Source: Massilia sp. R2A-15 (GTDB lineage: Bacteria; Pseudomonadota; Gammaproteobacteria; Burkholderiales; Burkholderiaceae_D). Taken from it: 64,000 nt of DNA. The position numbers were made by a program, and so were the translations under genes. The notes under the pieces are model-generated. The model searched no databases. It worked only from the letters and a program-made list of their open reading frames with translations, and was not told where the DNA came from. The DNA lies in contig NZ_CP131935.1 in NCBI RefSeq assembly GCF_030704305.1, forward strand, positions 3,968,001 to 4,032,000, given 5' to 3'. Positions 7,194-16,085 of the stretch are shown one piece after another (the first letter of the stretch is position 1; each line of letters begins with the position of its first letter).

Positions 7194-8401
7194 AGGTTCA
7201 TCTGCTGCGGCGCTTCGGCCAGCGAACGCCGCAACACCTCCGAGGATGCCGCTCCGCGCACCGGCGAATAGTCGGCGGTGACGATGAAGGGCGCGATTTT
7301 TTTCATGCTGCAGCGTAGCCGGACAAGGTCGGCGTAGCGGATCCGGCGCAGCCGCCGCAGCTCGACGATGCGCTTGGCGTTGCGCAGGCCAATGCCCGGC
7401 ACGCGCGCGATCATGCTCGCGTCTGCCAGGTTCAGGTCCAGGGGAAAATGCTCGCGGTTGGCCAGCGCCCATGCCAGCTTGGGGTCGATGTCGAGCGCCA
7501 GGTTGCCGCCGCTGGCAGGCAGCAATTCGCTGGCGACGAAGCCGTAGCTGCGCAGCAGGAAGTCGGCTTGGTACAGCCGGTGTTCGCGCAGCATCGGCGG
7601 CGGCGCCAGCGGCACGCTGCCGGGACTTTGCGGGATCGGGCTGAAGGCGGAGTAGTAGACGCGCTTGAGCTTGTAGCTGGTGTACAGCGTCTCGGCCGTC
7701 GACAGGATGGTCTGGTCGTCGCTGGCGTCGGCGCCGACGATCATCTGGGTGCTCTGCCCGGCCGGCGCGAACTTCGGCGACCTGGGCTCCTCGGCCTTTT
7801 CGTCGAGCCGGCGCCGGATCGATCCCATCGCCAGCTTGATCGTGTGCACGCTTTTTTCGGGCGCCAGCTTTTCGACGCTGGCCTGGGTCGGCAGCTCGAT
7901 GTTGACGCTGAGGCGGTCGGCGTACTTGCCGGCGGCGGCAATCAGGGCGGGATCGGCGTCGGGAATGGTCTTGAGGTGGATGTAGCCACGGAAGTTGTGC
8001 ACTTCGCGCAGCTGGCGCGCGATATGGACCAGCTGCTCCATCGTGTAGTCGGCCGAACGGATGATGCCGGAGCTGAGGAACAGTCCGTCGATGTAGTTGC
8101 GCAGGTAAAAGTCGACGGTGAGCTTGACCACTTCGTCCACCGAAAAGCGCGCGCGCGGGACGTTCGACGTGCGGCGGTTGACGCAGTACTGGCAGTCGTA
8201 AATGCAGAAGTTGGTCAGCAGGATCTTGAGCAGGGAAACGCAGCGGCCGTCCGGCGTGTAGCTGTGGCAGATGCCCATGCCGCTGGTGGCGCCGATGCCG
8301 TCCTTGCCCTCGGACGAGCGCTTGGGCGCACCGCTGCTGGCGCAGGAGGCGTCGTATTTCGCTGCGTCAGCGAGGATTTCCAGCTTGTCGGTCAGGTCCA
8401 T
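7169..8401 (-). CDS. Putative DNA modification/repair radical-SAM protein
   Basis: This 410-residue protein carries the radical-SAM cluster motif C66-I-Y-D-C70-Q-Y-C73 (CX3CX2C). Its C-terminus has a helix-hairpin-helix (ARVPGIGLRNAKRIVELRR, about 330-350), a non-specific DNA-binding element. The layout matches the family named for linkage to uracil-DNA glycosylase domains (TIGR03916). Its chemistry is unknown; a role on DNA is inferred from the HhH and from the overlapping udgX. Cysteines upstream of the motif (C20, C45, C54) could support a second cluster. The start at 8401 is 15 nt from a LexA box, so the gene should be induced by DNA damage. Confidence 0.88.
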   Translation of the reverse strand: MDLTDKLEILADAAKYDASCASSGAPKRSSEGKDGIGATSGMGICHSYTPDGRCVSLLKILLTNFCIYDCQYCVNRRTSNVPRARFSVDEVVKLTVDFYLRNYIDGLFLSSGIIRSADYTMEQLVHIARQLREVHNFRGYIHLKTIPDADPALIAAAGKYADRLSVNIELPTQASVEKLAPEKSVHTIKLAMGSIRRRLDEKAEEPRSPKFAPAGQSTQMIVGADASDDQTILSTAETLYTSYKLKRVYYSAFSPIPQSPGSVPLAPPPMLREHRLYQADFLLRSYGFVASELLPASGGNLALDIDPKLAWALANREHFPLDLNLADASMIARVPGIGLRNAKRIVELRRLRRIRYADLVRLRCSMKKIAPFIVTADYSPVRGAASSEVLRRSLAEAPQQMNLWPELRAA

Positions 8402-8416
8402 CGGCTTCAGTGATAA

Positions 8417-8432
8417 CTGTATGTTTATACAG
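8417..8432 (-). promoter_or_regulatory. LexA (SOS) box of the radical-SAM/udgX operon
   Basis: CTGTATGTTTATACAG is a perfect CTGT-N8-ACAG LexA site with an AT-rich core, the form used in beta- and gammaproteobacteria. It lies 15 nt upstream of the radical-SAM start codon, where it would overlap the core promoter (a TTGGTG-like -35 sits just upstream on the minus strand). LexA repression and induction by DNA damage follow by inference. Confidence 0.85.
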
Positions 8433-8588
8433 CATACTACACCAAAGGCGACGGGGTGGCGCGCGATTGGACGGCTTTATGTCCAGGACGACTGAAAGAC
8501 AACACATGGGAACAAACCCGCTGGATCAGCGAATTTCATATTGGCGTCCATGGCAAACCCGTCCCGCGACGAATCGAAAGAGGCTATG

Positions 8589-10169
8589 TCATGCGGCGCG
8601 CGGCTGCGCGTGGTCGTGCTCGAACTGCGCGCGCTGCGCAGCATCCATGCGCGCTGCGGCCTGCCGGGCGTAGCGTTCGGCGGCGTCGATGCCGCCCTGC
8701 GCGGCGCGCTGCAGCCACAGCGACGCTTCGAGAGCGTCCGCCGCCACACCCTGCCCGGTCAGGTACATCAGGCCGACATTGAACTGGGCGCGCGCGTGGC
8801 CCTGGCGGGCGGCGCACAGGTACCAGTAATGGGCCGCCGCGTAATCGCGCGGCACGCCCTGGCCGTTGTCATGGCGCAGGCCCAGCGCGAACTGCGCCAG
8901 CGCGTGCCCGCGTTCGGCCGCCTTCATGTACCAGCCGCCGGCCTGGTCGCTTTCGGCATCGTCGAGGTCGAACATGGTGCCGACCTTGTACTGGGCCGCC
9001 GGATATTCCTGTTCGGCCGCGCGCAGATACCATTTCAGCGCGGCCTCGACATCCTGCTCCACGCCTGTGCCGTTCTCGAAGCACAGGGCGAGGTCGAACT
9101 GGGCGCGCAGGTGGCCCTGCTCCGCGGCCTTGCGATACCACTGGAAGGCTTCGGCGCGATCGGCTGCGACGCCGCTGCCGCTGTCGTGCAGCTGCGCCAG
9201 GTGGTACTGGGCGCTGGCGAAGCCTTGCTCGGCGGCCTTGCGGTACCAGCGCGCGGCCTGCGCGAAATCCTGGGCGACGCCCTGGCCGAATTCGTGGCGC
9301 AGGCCGAGGTTGTCCTGCGCGCCGGCGTGGCCCTGTTCGGCGGCCTCGCGGAACCAGACCAGCGCCAGCGCGGCGTCGCGCTCGACGCCCTGTCCGTTAT
9401 CGTAAATGAGGCCGAGGTTGAACTGCGAACTCGCGTGGCCCTGTTCGGCCGCGCGGCGGTACCAGCCGATCGCCTTCTGGATGTCCTGCGCCACATCCTG
9501 TCCCTGCTCGTAGCGCAGCGCCAGATTGAACTGGGCCGGCGCGTAGCCTTGCTCGGCGGCCTTGCGGTACCAGGACACCGCCTGGTGCGCGTCGCGCTGC
9601 ACGCCCTGGCCGTTGTCGTAGCGCAGGCCGAGGTTGAACTGGGCGCGCGCATAGCCCTGCTCGGCCGCCTTGCGGTACCAAGCGATCGCCTGCTGCAGGT
9701 CCTGCGGCACGCCTTTCCCGGTCTCGTACATCATGCCCAGGTTGTTCTGCGCGCCGGCATCGCCCTGCGAGGCGGCCTTGCTGAACCAGTGCATCGCCTG
9801 CTGCGGATCCTGCGCCACGCCCTGCCCCTTGGCGTACAGCCAGCCCAAGTTGTACTGGGCCGCGGCGTAACCCTGTTCGGCGGCGCGCTGGTACCACTGG
9901 ACCGCCATCTGGTAATCCTGGCCGACGCCCTGGCCCTTCTGGTACATCACGCCGAGGTTGTATTGGGCCTGTTCGAGGCCGGAGGTGGCCGCCATGCGGT
10001 ACCAGGCGACGGCCAGCTCGAAGTTCTGCGGCACGCCCTGGCCATTGACGTACATGAAGCCCAGGCTGTGCTGGGCGTTGGCGACGCCGCGTTCGGCCAG
10101 CGCCTTGACGCGCAAGAATTCGGCGGTGTGCCTGGACGGCGTGCGCGCGGATGCCGGATCCTTGTACAT
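8589..10169 (-). CDS. Sel1-repeat protein (about 13 repeats)
   Basis: The 526-residue protein is almost entirely Sel1-like repeats, about 36 residues each, from residue 25 to about 495; thirteen AQxxLGxxY-type units can be counted. There is no signal peptide or membrane segment, so it is cytoplasmic. Sel1/TPR solenoids act as protein-interaction scaffolds, often in signalling. The open frame continues far upstream inside the preceding gene, but ATG 10169 is the first start after that gene's stop at 10184, giving a 14-nt gap and placing this gene third in the kinase/c-di-GMP operon. The last 30 residues are a charged tail without repeats. The binding partner is unknown. Confidence 0.87.
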   Translation of the reverse strand: MYKDPASARTPSRHTAEFLRVKALAERGVANAQHSLGFMYVNGQGVPQNFELAVAWYRMAATSGLEQAQYNLGVMYQKGQGVGQDYQMAVQWYQRAAEQGYAAAQYNLGWLYAKGQGVAQDPQQAMHWFSKAASQGDAGAQNNLGMMYETGKGVPQDLQQAIAWYRKAAEQGYARAQFNLGLRYDNGQGVQRDAHQAVSWYRKAAEQGYAPAQFNLALRYEQGQDVAQDIQKAIGWYRRAAEQGHASSQFNLGLIYDNGQGVERDAALALVWFREAAEQGHAGAQDNLGLRHEFGQGVAQDFAQAARWYRKAAEQGFASAQYHLAQLHDSGSGVAADRAEAFQWYRKAAEQGHLRAQFDLALCFENGTGVEQDVEAALKWYLRAAEQEYPAAQYKVGTMFDLDDAESDQAGGWYMKAAERGHALAQFALGLRHDNGQGVPRDYAAAHYWYLCAARQGHARAQFNVGLMYLTGQGVAADALEASLWLQRAAQGGIDAAERYARQAAARMDAAQRAQFEHDHAQPRAA

Positions 10170-10183
10170 GGCCGCGCGCGGGT

Positions 10184-12436
10184 TCAGGACTGCATCGAGG
10201 CGAGCTGCGGCGCCTGATGCTGCGGCGCGCCGATGTCCTGCACGCGCAGCAGGTCCATGAAATTCGACAGGGCGATCGGGCGGTGATACAGGTAGCCCTG
10301 CATGGTCAGGCAGCCGTTGGCCTTCAGGTAGCGCGCCTGGATATCGGTCTCGACGCCTTCGGCGATCAGGTGCAGGCCGAGGCCGCGCGCGATCGAGATG
10401 ATCGCCAGGATCACCGGATAGTGGCCATGCTCGTCGTGGATCTCCTTGACGAAGGACTGGTCGATCTTGATCGTGTGGATCGGGAAGCGGTGCAGGTAGG
10501 ACAGCGACGAGTAGCCGGTGCCAAAGTCGTCGATCGCCACCGACACGCCGAGCTGGCACAGTTTGTTGAGCTGCTCGATCGCGTACTGCGGATTGCGGAT
10601 GCAGATGTTCTCGGTGATCTCGACTTCGATCTGGGCCGGCGAAATCCCGTAGCGCACCAGGGCGCCGCGCATCTTCTCGAAGAAGTCGCCGCGGTCGAGG
10701 TATTGCGGCGACAGGTTCAGCGACAGGCGGATCGATTCGCCGCCCTGCGCGTTCCACTGCAGCATATCGCGGCACAGGGCGCCGATCATCCAGTCCGAGA
10801 TCGGCAGCATCAGGCCGTTCTCTTCGGCGAACGGCAGGAACTCGCCGGCCGTCAGCAGGCCGCGCTGCGGATGGTTCCAGCGCATCAGGCCTTCGGCGCC
10901 GATGATGCGGCCGGTGATCACGTCCATCTGCGGCTGGTAGTACATCTCCAGCTCGTTCTGCTCGAGCGCCTTGCGCAGGCTCTGCTCGAGCGCGATCTTC
11001 TGGTGCGACACGTCCAGCATCGAGTTGTGATAGAAGCTGTGGCCGTTCTTGCCGAGCGCCTTGACCTGGTACATCGCGATGTCGGCGTGGCGCAGCAGCT
11101 CGTCGATCGATTCGCCGTCGCCCGGATAGATGGCGATGCCGATACTGGCCGAGATGTGCACTTCGTGGCCGTCCAGGTCGAACGGCTTGTGCAGGCATTC
11201 GAGGAACTTGTCGGCGATGCGCTTGGCGTCCTCGCGGTCGCGCAGCTCGGGCAGCACGATGGTGAATTCGTCGCCGCCCTGGCGCGCCAGCGTGTCGCCG
11301 CGGCGCAGGCAGTCCTTCAGGCGCACCGACACCTGCTGCAGCAGCTCGTCGCCCTTGACGTGGCCCAGCGTGTCGTTGACCAGCTTGAAGCGGTCCAGGT
11401 CGATGAACATGACGGCCAGCTCGGTCATCTTGCGCTTGGCCTGGATCACGGCCAAGCCCAGGCGGTCCTTAAACAGCATGCGGTTCGGCAGGTCGGTCAG
11501 GATGTCGTGGTAGGCCTGGTAGGAGATCACTTCCTCGGCGCGCTTGCGGTCGGTGATGTCGCGCGCCACGCCGTAGGTGCCGAAGAATTCGAGCTTCTTG
11601 ACCTCGTGGTCGGGGACGTGCATGCCGATCGAATTGAGCGAGATCGTCATCAGGGTGTTGTTGAAGGTGCGGTCCTGGTTGCCGCCGGCGTGGCACTTCA
11701 GCCGCAGTTCGACGTTGCGCGAGGCGCGCTCGTCGACGCGGCGCTCGTTGAACACGTAGCGCGCGCGCTCCAGGTCTTCCTCGTGCACCAGGATCGAGTA
11801 GTGTTTGCCGATCAGGTCTTCGCGCGCGAAGCCGAGCAGCTGGTAGGCGCGGTCGTTGACGAAGGTGAACTTGCCCTCGTGGTTGAGGGTGTAGATGATG
11901 TCGGGCGAGCTGTCGACCAGGTAGCGGTACAGCTTTTCCGAGTTCTCCAGCTGCGAAGCGATGCGCATGTTGGCCGACGCCAGGGCGCGCTGCTGCAGCG
12001 CGTTGGCGACGGTCTTGAGCAGCTCCTCGCGGCTGTAGGGCTTGCGCAGGTAATCGTAGGCGCCGCGCTTGAGGGCGCCGATCGCCGCCTCGATCCCCAC
12101 TTCGCCGCTCATCACGATGACGTCGGCGTCGATGCCGCGGTCGTTGATGAAGTCCATGATGTCATGGCCGCTCATGTCGGGCAGGCGCAGGTCGAGCAGC
12201 ACCAGGTCGAAGCGCACGCGCGACAGGTGCGCCAGCGCTTCCTTGCCGCAGGACGCCGTGACCAGGTGGTAGTCGCGGTCGCGCAGCAGTTCGTACAGGG
12301 ACGACAGCAGGCGCGGCTCGTCGTCGACCAGCAGCAGCCGCGGCATCGCGTCCTGCTCGAAATGCGGCGGCACGACGGGTGCGTCCTGGGCTGGTTCGAT
12401 TGCCGGGTCTACGCTGGCAGCGGTCGCGTTCATCAT
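10184..12436 (-). CDS. Response regulator with REC-PAS-GGDEF-EAL domains
   Basis: This 750-residue protein couples a phosphorylation signal to cyclic-di-GMP turnover. REC (about 32-148) has phospho-acceptor D82 in LLDLRLPDMSG. PAS follows (about 165-295). GGDEF (about 303-465) keeps GGDEF at 387-391 and an inhibitory RxxD site (R378-D381) five residues before it. EAL (about 480-725) reads EGL at 515-517 and retains LIAEGVET, DDFGTGYSS and the lysine in KIDQSFV. Both synthesis and hydrolysis therefore look possible. It starts 4 nt after the kinase gene, its probable phosphodonor. Two adjacent ATGs (12436, 12433) are possible starts. Confidence 0.92.
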   Translation of the reverse strand: MMNATAASVDPAIEPAQDAPVVPPHFEQDAMPRLLLVDDEPRLLSSLYELLRDRDYHLVTASCGKEALAHLSRVRFDLVLLDLRLPDMSGHDIMDFINDRGIDADVIVMSGEVGIEAAIGALKRGAYDYLRKPYSREELLKTVANALQQRALASANMRIASQLENSEKLYRYLVDSSPDIIYTLNHEGKFTFVNDRAYQLLGFAREDLIGKHYSILVHEEDLERARYVFNERRVDERASRNVELRLKCHAGGNQDRTFNNTLMTISLNSIGMHVPDHEVKKLEFFGTYGVARDITDRKRAEEVISYQAYHDILTDLPNRMLFKDRLGLAVIQAKRKMTELAVMFIDLDRFKLVNDTLGHVKGDELLQQVSVRLKDCLRRGDTLARQGGDEFTIVLPELRDREDAKRIADKFLECLHKPFDLDGHEVHISASIGIAIYPGDGESIDELLRHADIAMYQVKALGKNGHSFYHNSMLDVSHQKIALEQSLRKALEQNELEMYYQPQMDVITGRIIGAEGLMRWNHPQRGLLTAGEFLPFAEENGLMLPISDWMIGALCRDMLQWNAQGGESIRLSLNLSPQYLDRGDFFEKMRGALVRYGISPAQIEVEITENICIRNPQYAIEQLNKLCQLGVSVAIDDFGTGYSSLSYLHRFPIHTIKIDQSFVKEIHDEHGHYPVILAIISIARGLGLHLIAEGVETDIQARYLKANGCLTMQGYLYHRPIALSNFMDLLRVQDIGAPQHQAPQLASMQS

Positions 12437-12440
12437 CGCC

Positions 12441-14585
12441 TTAAACTGAGTCCATCGCCCGCGGCTTGGCGCCGGCGGCCGTAGTTGCGCCGTGTGCTGG
12501 CAGCAGAATTTCGAAAGTAGTGCCGGCGCGGCCGCTGCGGCACGAGATCAGGCCGCCGATCTTCTTCACCAGTCCATGCACGATCGACAGGCCGAGGCCG
12601 TGGTGGGCGCCGTCCTTGGTGCTACGCACCGGCGAGAACAAGTTGGCCAGCACGTCCTGCGACAGGCCGGGGCCGTTGTCGGAGACGACCAGTTCGACGT
12701 ACAGCGCGCGCTCGCGGTTGACGTGTCCGCGGTTGGCGATTTCGATGCGTCCGTGGCTGCCGAGCGCCTCGACGGCGTTCTTGACCAGGTTGACCAGGAT
12801 CTGCTTGAGCACATCGGCGTCGCCTTCGATCTCGGCGGCGTCGTCGGCCATGCTGGCGGTGATCTGCACGCCGGCCGGCACGAACTCGGTGGCGCGGAAC
12901 AGGCGCAGCACGTCGTCCACCACGCTGGCGACATTGGTGGCGCGCGGCGACTCGGTCGGCTTGAGGTCGGCCAGGCCGTTGATCAATTGGCCGACGCGGT
13001 CGATCTCTTCGTTCAGGATCGACATCTCGCCGACCACCGGCTCGCGCTTGGCAAGCTTTCCATCGAGGACACTGAGGTAGTTCTTGATGATCGACAGCGG
13101 GTTGTTCACTTCATGCACCACGCGGCGCGACGCTTCGCGGTATTCCTCGGCGACGTGGGCGATTTGGCGCCGCGCGTGGCCGCGCTCGGACAATGCGGTT
13201 TCCAGCGCGCTCGCCGCCTGGCTGCCGAAGGCCTGCATGAAGCGCTCGCGCTTCTGGCAGTTGGGCACCTGCCACGCGGCCAGCCCGCCGATCATCACGC
13301 CCAGGCAGCGCCCGCCCGCGACCAGCGGCAGGCACACCAGGCTGTCGGTGCCGAGCATGCGGAACAGCTGTTCTTCGGCCAGGCCCAGCGACTGCGCGTC
13401 GCGCTTGACGAAGGCGGTGCGGCGCTCGAGGGCCGCTTCGGCGACCACGCCGCCGCGCGTGAGGGGAATCGAGAATTCGGCGATGCGCTGGCGCTCGCCG
13501 GTGGGCATGCCGACCAGCGCGTGGCCGGTCGGGTTTTCCAGCAGGACGACGGTGTTGTCGAAGTCGAACAGGATGCGCGCCGAGCGCGTCATCGATTCGA
13601 GCAGGCCGTTCTCGCCCTGCTGGCGGGCGAAGGACTGGCCCACTTCGGACACCAGCACCAGGTTGCGCACTTCCTCGGACAGGCGCTGGCGCACCGGGTC
13701 CATCGGCGTGGCCGGCGCAAAGGCCGGCGGGGCGACGATGTCGTCGGCGCCTTCGAGGTCGATGCCCAGCTGCGCGGCGGCTTTTTCGACCTGGCGCGCG
13801 GCGGCGGCGCCGATCGCGTCGATGTCATCCTGCTCCAGCCCGCACAGGCGCGCGCCGTCGGCGATCGCCTCATCGTCCGGCCCGTGGGTGGCCATCAAGT
13901 GCGCCAGGCGCACGATGCGGATCAGGGGATGCGCCGATTCGAGGCGCGCGGAGGGCTCGTGGTGATACAGCACGGAGTCGGCCAGGAAGGAGTCGAGGTG
14001 CCAGCGTTCGATCAGCCAAGCCCCCGCTTCCGAATGGGTGATCTGCAAGGTGCGCTGTTCGACCGCGCACAGGTCTTCGTCGTCGCGCGCGCCGAAGTTG
14101 AAGGCGTATTCCTTCGGCGCGGTGGCCAGCAGCGCGAGGCGGCCGACGTTGTGCAGCAGGCCGGCCAGGTAGGCCTCCTCGACGTGCGGGTACTCCATCC
14201 GTCCGGCCAGGTCGCGCGCGATGAAAGCGGCGCCCAGCGAGTTTTTCCAGAAGCCGCGCAGGTCGGTGCTGCCGGAGTGCGGGAAGTTGTTGAAGGTCTG
14301 GAAAACCGACTCGCTGATCACCAGCGTCTTGATCATGTCGGTGCCGAGCGCGATCAGGGACTGCTCGAGGCCGACCGCGCGGCTGGCGCGATGATAGGCC
14401 GAGCTGTTGGCGACCGCGAGGATCTTGCTGGTCATGCCGGCGTCGTTCGAGATCAGCGCCGCCAGTTCGGCCATGCCCAGGTCGTCGGCCTGCAAGTGCT
14501 CGATCAACTTGATGAGTATCTGCGGCATTGCCGGCAGACGGGCAATCAATAGCCGATTGCGAATATCATGGTCTGATTGATGCAT
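12441..14585 (-). CDS. HDOD-GAF hybrid sensor histidine kinase
   Basis: This 714-residue cytoplasmic kinase has an N-terminal HDOD domain (about 10-215), a GAF domain (about 305-465), a HisKA segment with H491 in RRVVHEVNNPLSI, and a HATPase domain with LVKNAVEAL (N box, about 600), DNGPGL (about 636) and GLGLSIVHGL. HDOD domains are HD-like folds that usually lack catalysis and serve signalling; HLLHN-like metal residues are partly retained (GLLHNVGR). No membrane segments are present, so the signal is internal. It heads a three-gene operon with the response regulator and a Sel1 protein. The start is the ATG at 14585. Confidence 0.9.
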   Translation of the reverse strand: MHQSDHDIRNRLLIARLPAMPQILIKLIEHLQADDLGMAELAALISNDAGMTSKILAVANSSAYHRASRAVGLEQSLIALGTDMIKTLVISESVFQTFNNFPHSGSTDLRGFWKNSLGAAFIARDLAGRMEYPHVEEAYLAGLLHNVGRLALLATAPKEYAFNFGARDDEDLCAVEQRTLQITHSEAGAWLIERWHLDSFLADSVLYHHEPSARLESAHPLIRIVRLAHLMATHGPDDEAIADGARLCGLEQDDIDAIGAAAARQVEKAAAQLGIDLEGADDIVAPPAFAPATPMDPVRQRLSEEVRNLVLVSEVGQSFARQQGENGLLESMTRSARILFDFDNTVVLLENPTGHALVGMPTGERQRIAEFSIPLTRGGVVAEAALERRTAFVKRDAQSLGLAEEQLFRMLGTDSLVCLPLVAGGRCLGVMIGGLAAWQVPNCQKRERFMQAFGSQAASALETALSERGHARRQIAHVAEEYREASRRVVHEVNNPLSIIKNYLSVLDGKLAKREPVVGEMSILNEEIDRVGQLINGLADLKPTESPRATNVASVVDDVLRLFRATEFVPAGVQITASMADDAAEIEGDADVLKQILVNLVKNAVEALGSHGRIEIANRGHVNRERALYVELVVSDNGPGLSQDVLANLFSPVRSTKDGAHHGLGLSIVHGLVKKIGGLISCRSGRAGTTFEILLPAHGATTAAGAKPRAMDSV

Positions 14586-14798
14586 TATCTCAGCACAGCC
14601 GCCAATGTCTTAGGTTTCCAGGTGGCGCCTTCCGAGAAAGCGGCCACGACGTTTTTATTGTCGAAACATCGAACAAGGCAATGTTTCGGGCCCTATTCGG
14701 GTATTTAATACAACGATCTTAACATATATACACGAAAATTCCATTTGGGAATTTTAAATTCCAAAAAAATTTTCCTGTTTGCCACACTTGTCGGATAT
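14586..14798. other. AT-rich intergenic region with a short palindrome
   Basis: This is the most AT-rich stretch in the first 15 kb. It separates the upstream side of the HDOD kinase from the 3' end of the efflux gene, both on the minus strand, so it should hold the kinase promoter. AAAATTCC (14735-14742) and GGAATTTT (14748-14755) form an 8-bp palindrome with a 5-nt loop. It lacks a following T-run on the minus strand, so I read it as a possible operator or weak hairpin, not a clear terminator. Confidence 0.4.
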
Positions 14799-16082
14799 TT
14801 ACTTGGCAACTTGGGCGGAGATCATGCGCCGGTATTGGCGCGACGTCAACCATAACCCCAGCGCGGCAAGGCCAAAGCCCAGCTGTCCCAGCGCCAGCCA
14901 CAGCACCGAATGCGACAGGAAGGGCGCGATCACGCCGGCCACCAGCGCGCCCGCCAGGGTCACGGCGAACGACTGGCATGAGGCGACGGTGCCGCGGATG
15001 TGCGGGAACAGGTCGAGCGTGAGCAGGGTGGCGCCGGGCGCGACGATCGACATGCCGAAGGTGTAGAAGAACATCGGCAGCACCGACCACGGAATCGCCG
15101 GCGGGAAGAACAAGTGGTAGCCGACGTTGGCCGCGGCGGCGGCGATCAGGAAGCAGAAGCCGATGCCGATCTGGCGCGCGAAGGTCATGCGCCCCGCCAC
15201 CCGGTTGGCCACCAGCGCGCCGAGGAAGATGCCGGACACGCTGGGCACGAACAGCCACGCGAACTGGTCGGGGCCGAGGTGCAGGTGTACAGGCAGCATC
15301 ACGGGCGCCGCGGTGATGAACAGGAACAGGCCGCAGAAATTGAAGGCGACCACGCCGGACTTCATGTGGAACAGCGGCGAGCGGAAGATGGCGCTGTAGT
15401 TCTTCGCCACGTAGCCGGGATTGAAGGGCTGGCGCTGGCCAGGCGGCAGCGTTTCGGGCAGGTAGCGCCAGCAGACCGCGAACAGCAGCAGCGAATACAC
15501 CAGCAGGAACAGGAAGATCACGCGCCAGTCGAGGTACTTGACGATCAGGCCGCCCAGCACCGGCGCGACCGCGGGCGCGATGGAAAAGATCATCGTCACC
15601 ATCGACAGCAGGCGCGCGGCCGGCGCATCGGAATACAGGTCGCGGATTATCGCGCGTCCCACCACCACGCCGGCGCCCGCCGACACGCCCTGCATGATGC
15701 GGAACACCCACAGGTAGTGCACCGAATGCGAAGCGGCGCAGCCAAAGGTGCCGACCGCGAACACCAGCATCGCCACCAGGATCACGTTGCGGCGCCCGAA
15801 GGCGTCCGACAGCGCGCCGTGCCACAGCACCATCCCTGCAAACGCCAGCAGGTAGGCCGACAGCGTCTGCTGCATTTCGATCGCGTTGGCGTGCAGGTCG
15901 GCCTGAATGTCAGGGAAGGCCGGCAGGTAGGCGTCGATCGCGAACGGGCCGAGCATCGACAGCGCGGCCAGCAGCGCGGCGAGCGCGCCGGCGCCGAGCA
16001 CCGGCCGCTTGTGGACCGGGGGCAGCGGCACCGGGACCACCGGGTCCTTCGGCAGATTGGACGGCGTCGAAGTCGGCAGCAT
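14799..16082 (-). CDS. Bcr/CflA-family drug efflux MFS transporter
   Basis: This 427-residue major-facilitator protein has about 12 membrane helices. The motif between helices 2 and 3 (HGALSDAFGRRNV) and the Bcr/CflA-like start FAIDAYLPAFP support the drug/H+ antiporter-1 assignment; RIMQGVSAGAGVVVGRAIIRD is typical of this subfamily (helix 4). It would export small toxic compounds (bicyclomycin or chloramphenicol are known family substrates) using the proton gradient. Its start lies 3 nt after the methyltransferase stop, so the two are probably co-transcribed. The actual substrate cannot be read from sequence. Confidence 0.88.
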   Translation of the reverse strand: MLPTSTPSNLPKDPVVPVPLPPVHKRPVLGAGALAALLAALSMLGPFAIDAYLPAFPDIQADLHANAIEMQQTLSAYLLAFAGMVLWHGALSDAFGRRNVILVAMLVFAVGTFGCAASHSVHYLWVFRIMQGVSAGAGVVVGRAIIRDLYSDAPAARLLSMVTMIFSIAPAVAPVLGGLIVKYLDWRVIFLFLLVYSLLLFAVCWRYLPETLPPGQRQPFNPGYVAKNYSAIFRSPLFHMKSGVVAFNFCGLFLFITAAPVMLPVHLHLGPDQFAWLFVPSVSGIFLGALVANRVAGRMTFARQIGIGFCFLIAAAAANVGYHLFFPPAIPWSVLPMFFYTFGMSIVAPGATLLTLDLFPHIRGTVASCQSFAVTLAGALVAGVIAPFLSHSVLWLALGQLGFGLAALGLWLTSRQYRRMISAQVAK

Positions 16083-16085
16083 CGG

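Noticed and set aside
14735..14755. Palindrome considered as terminator of the efflux gene
   Set aside because: The stem is AT-rich and no T-run follows it on the minus strand, so intrinsic termination is not supported.
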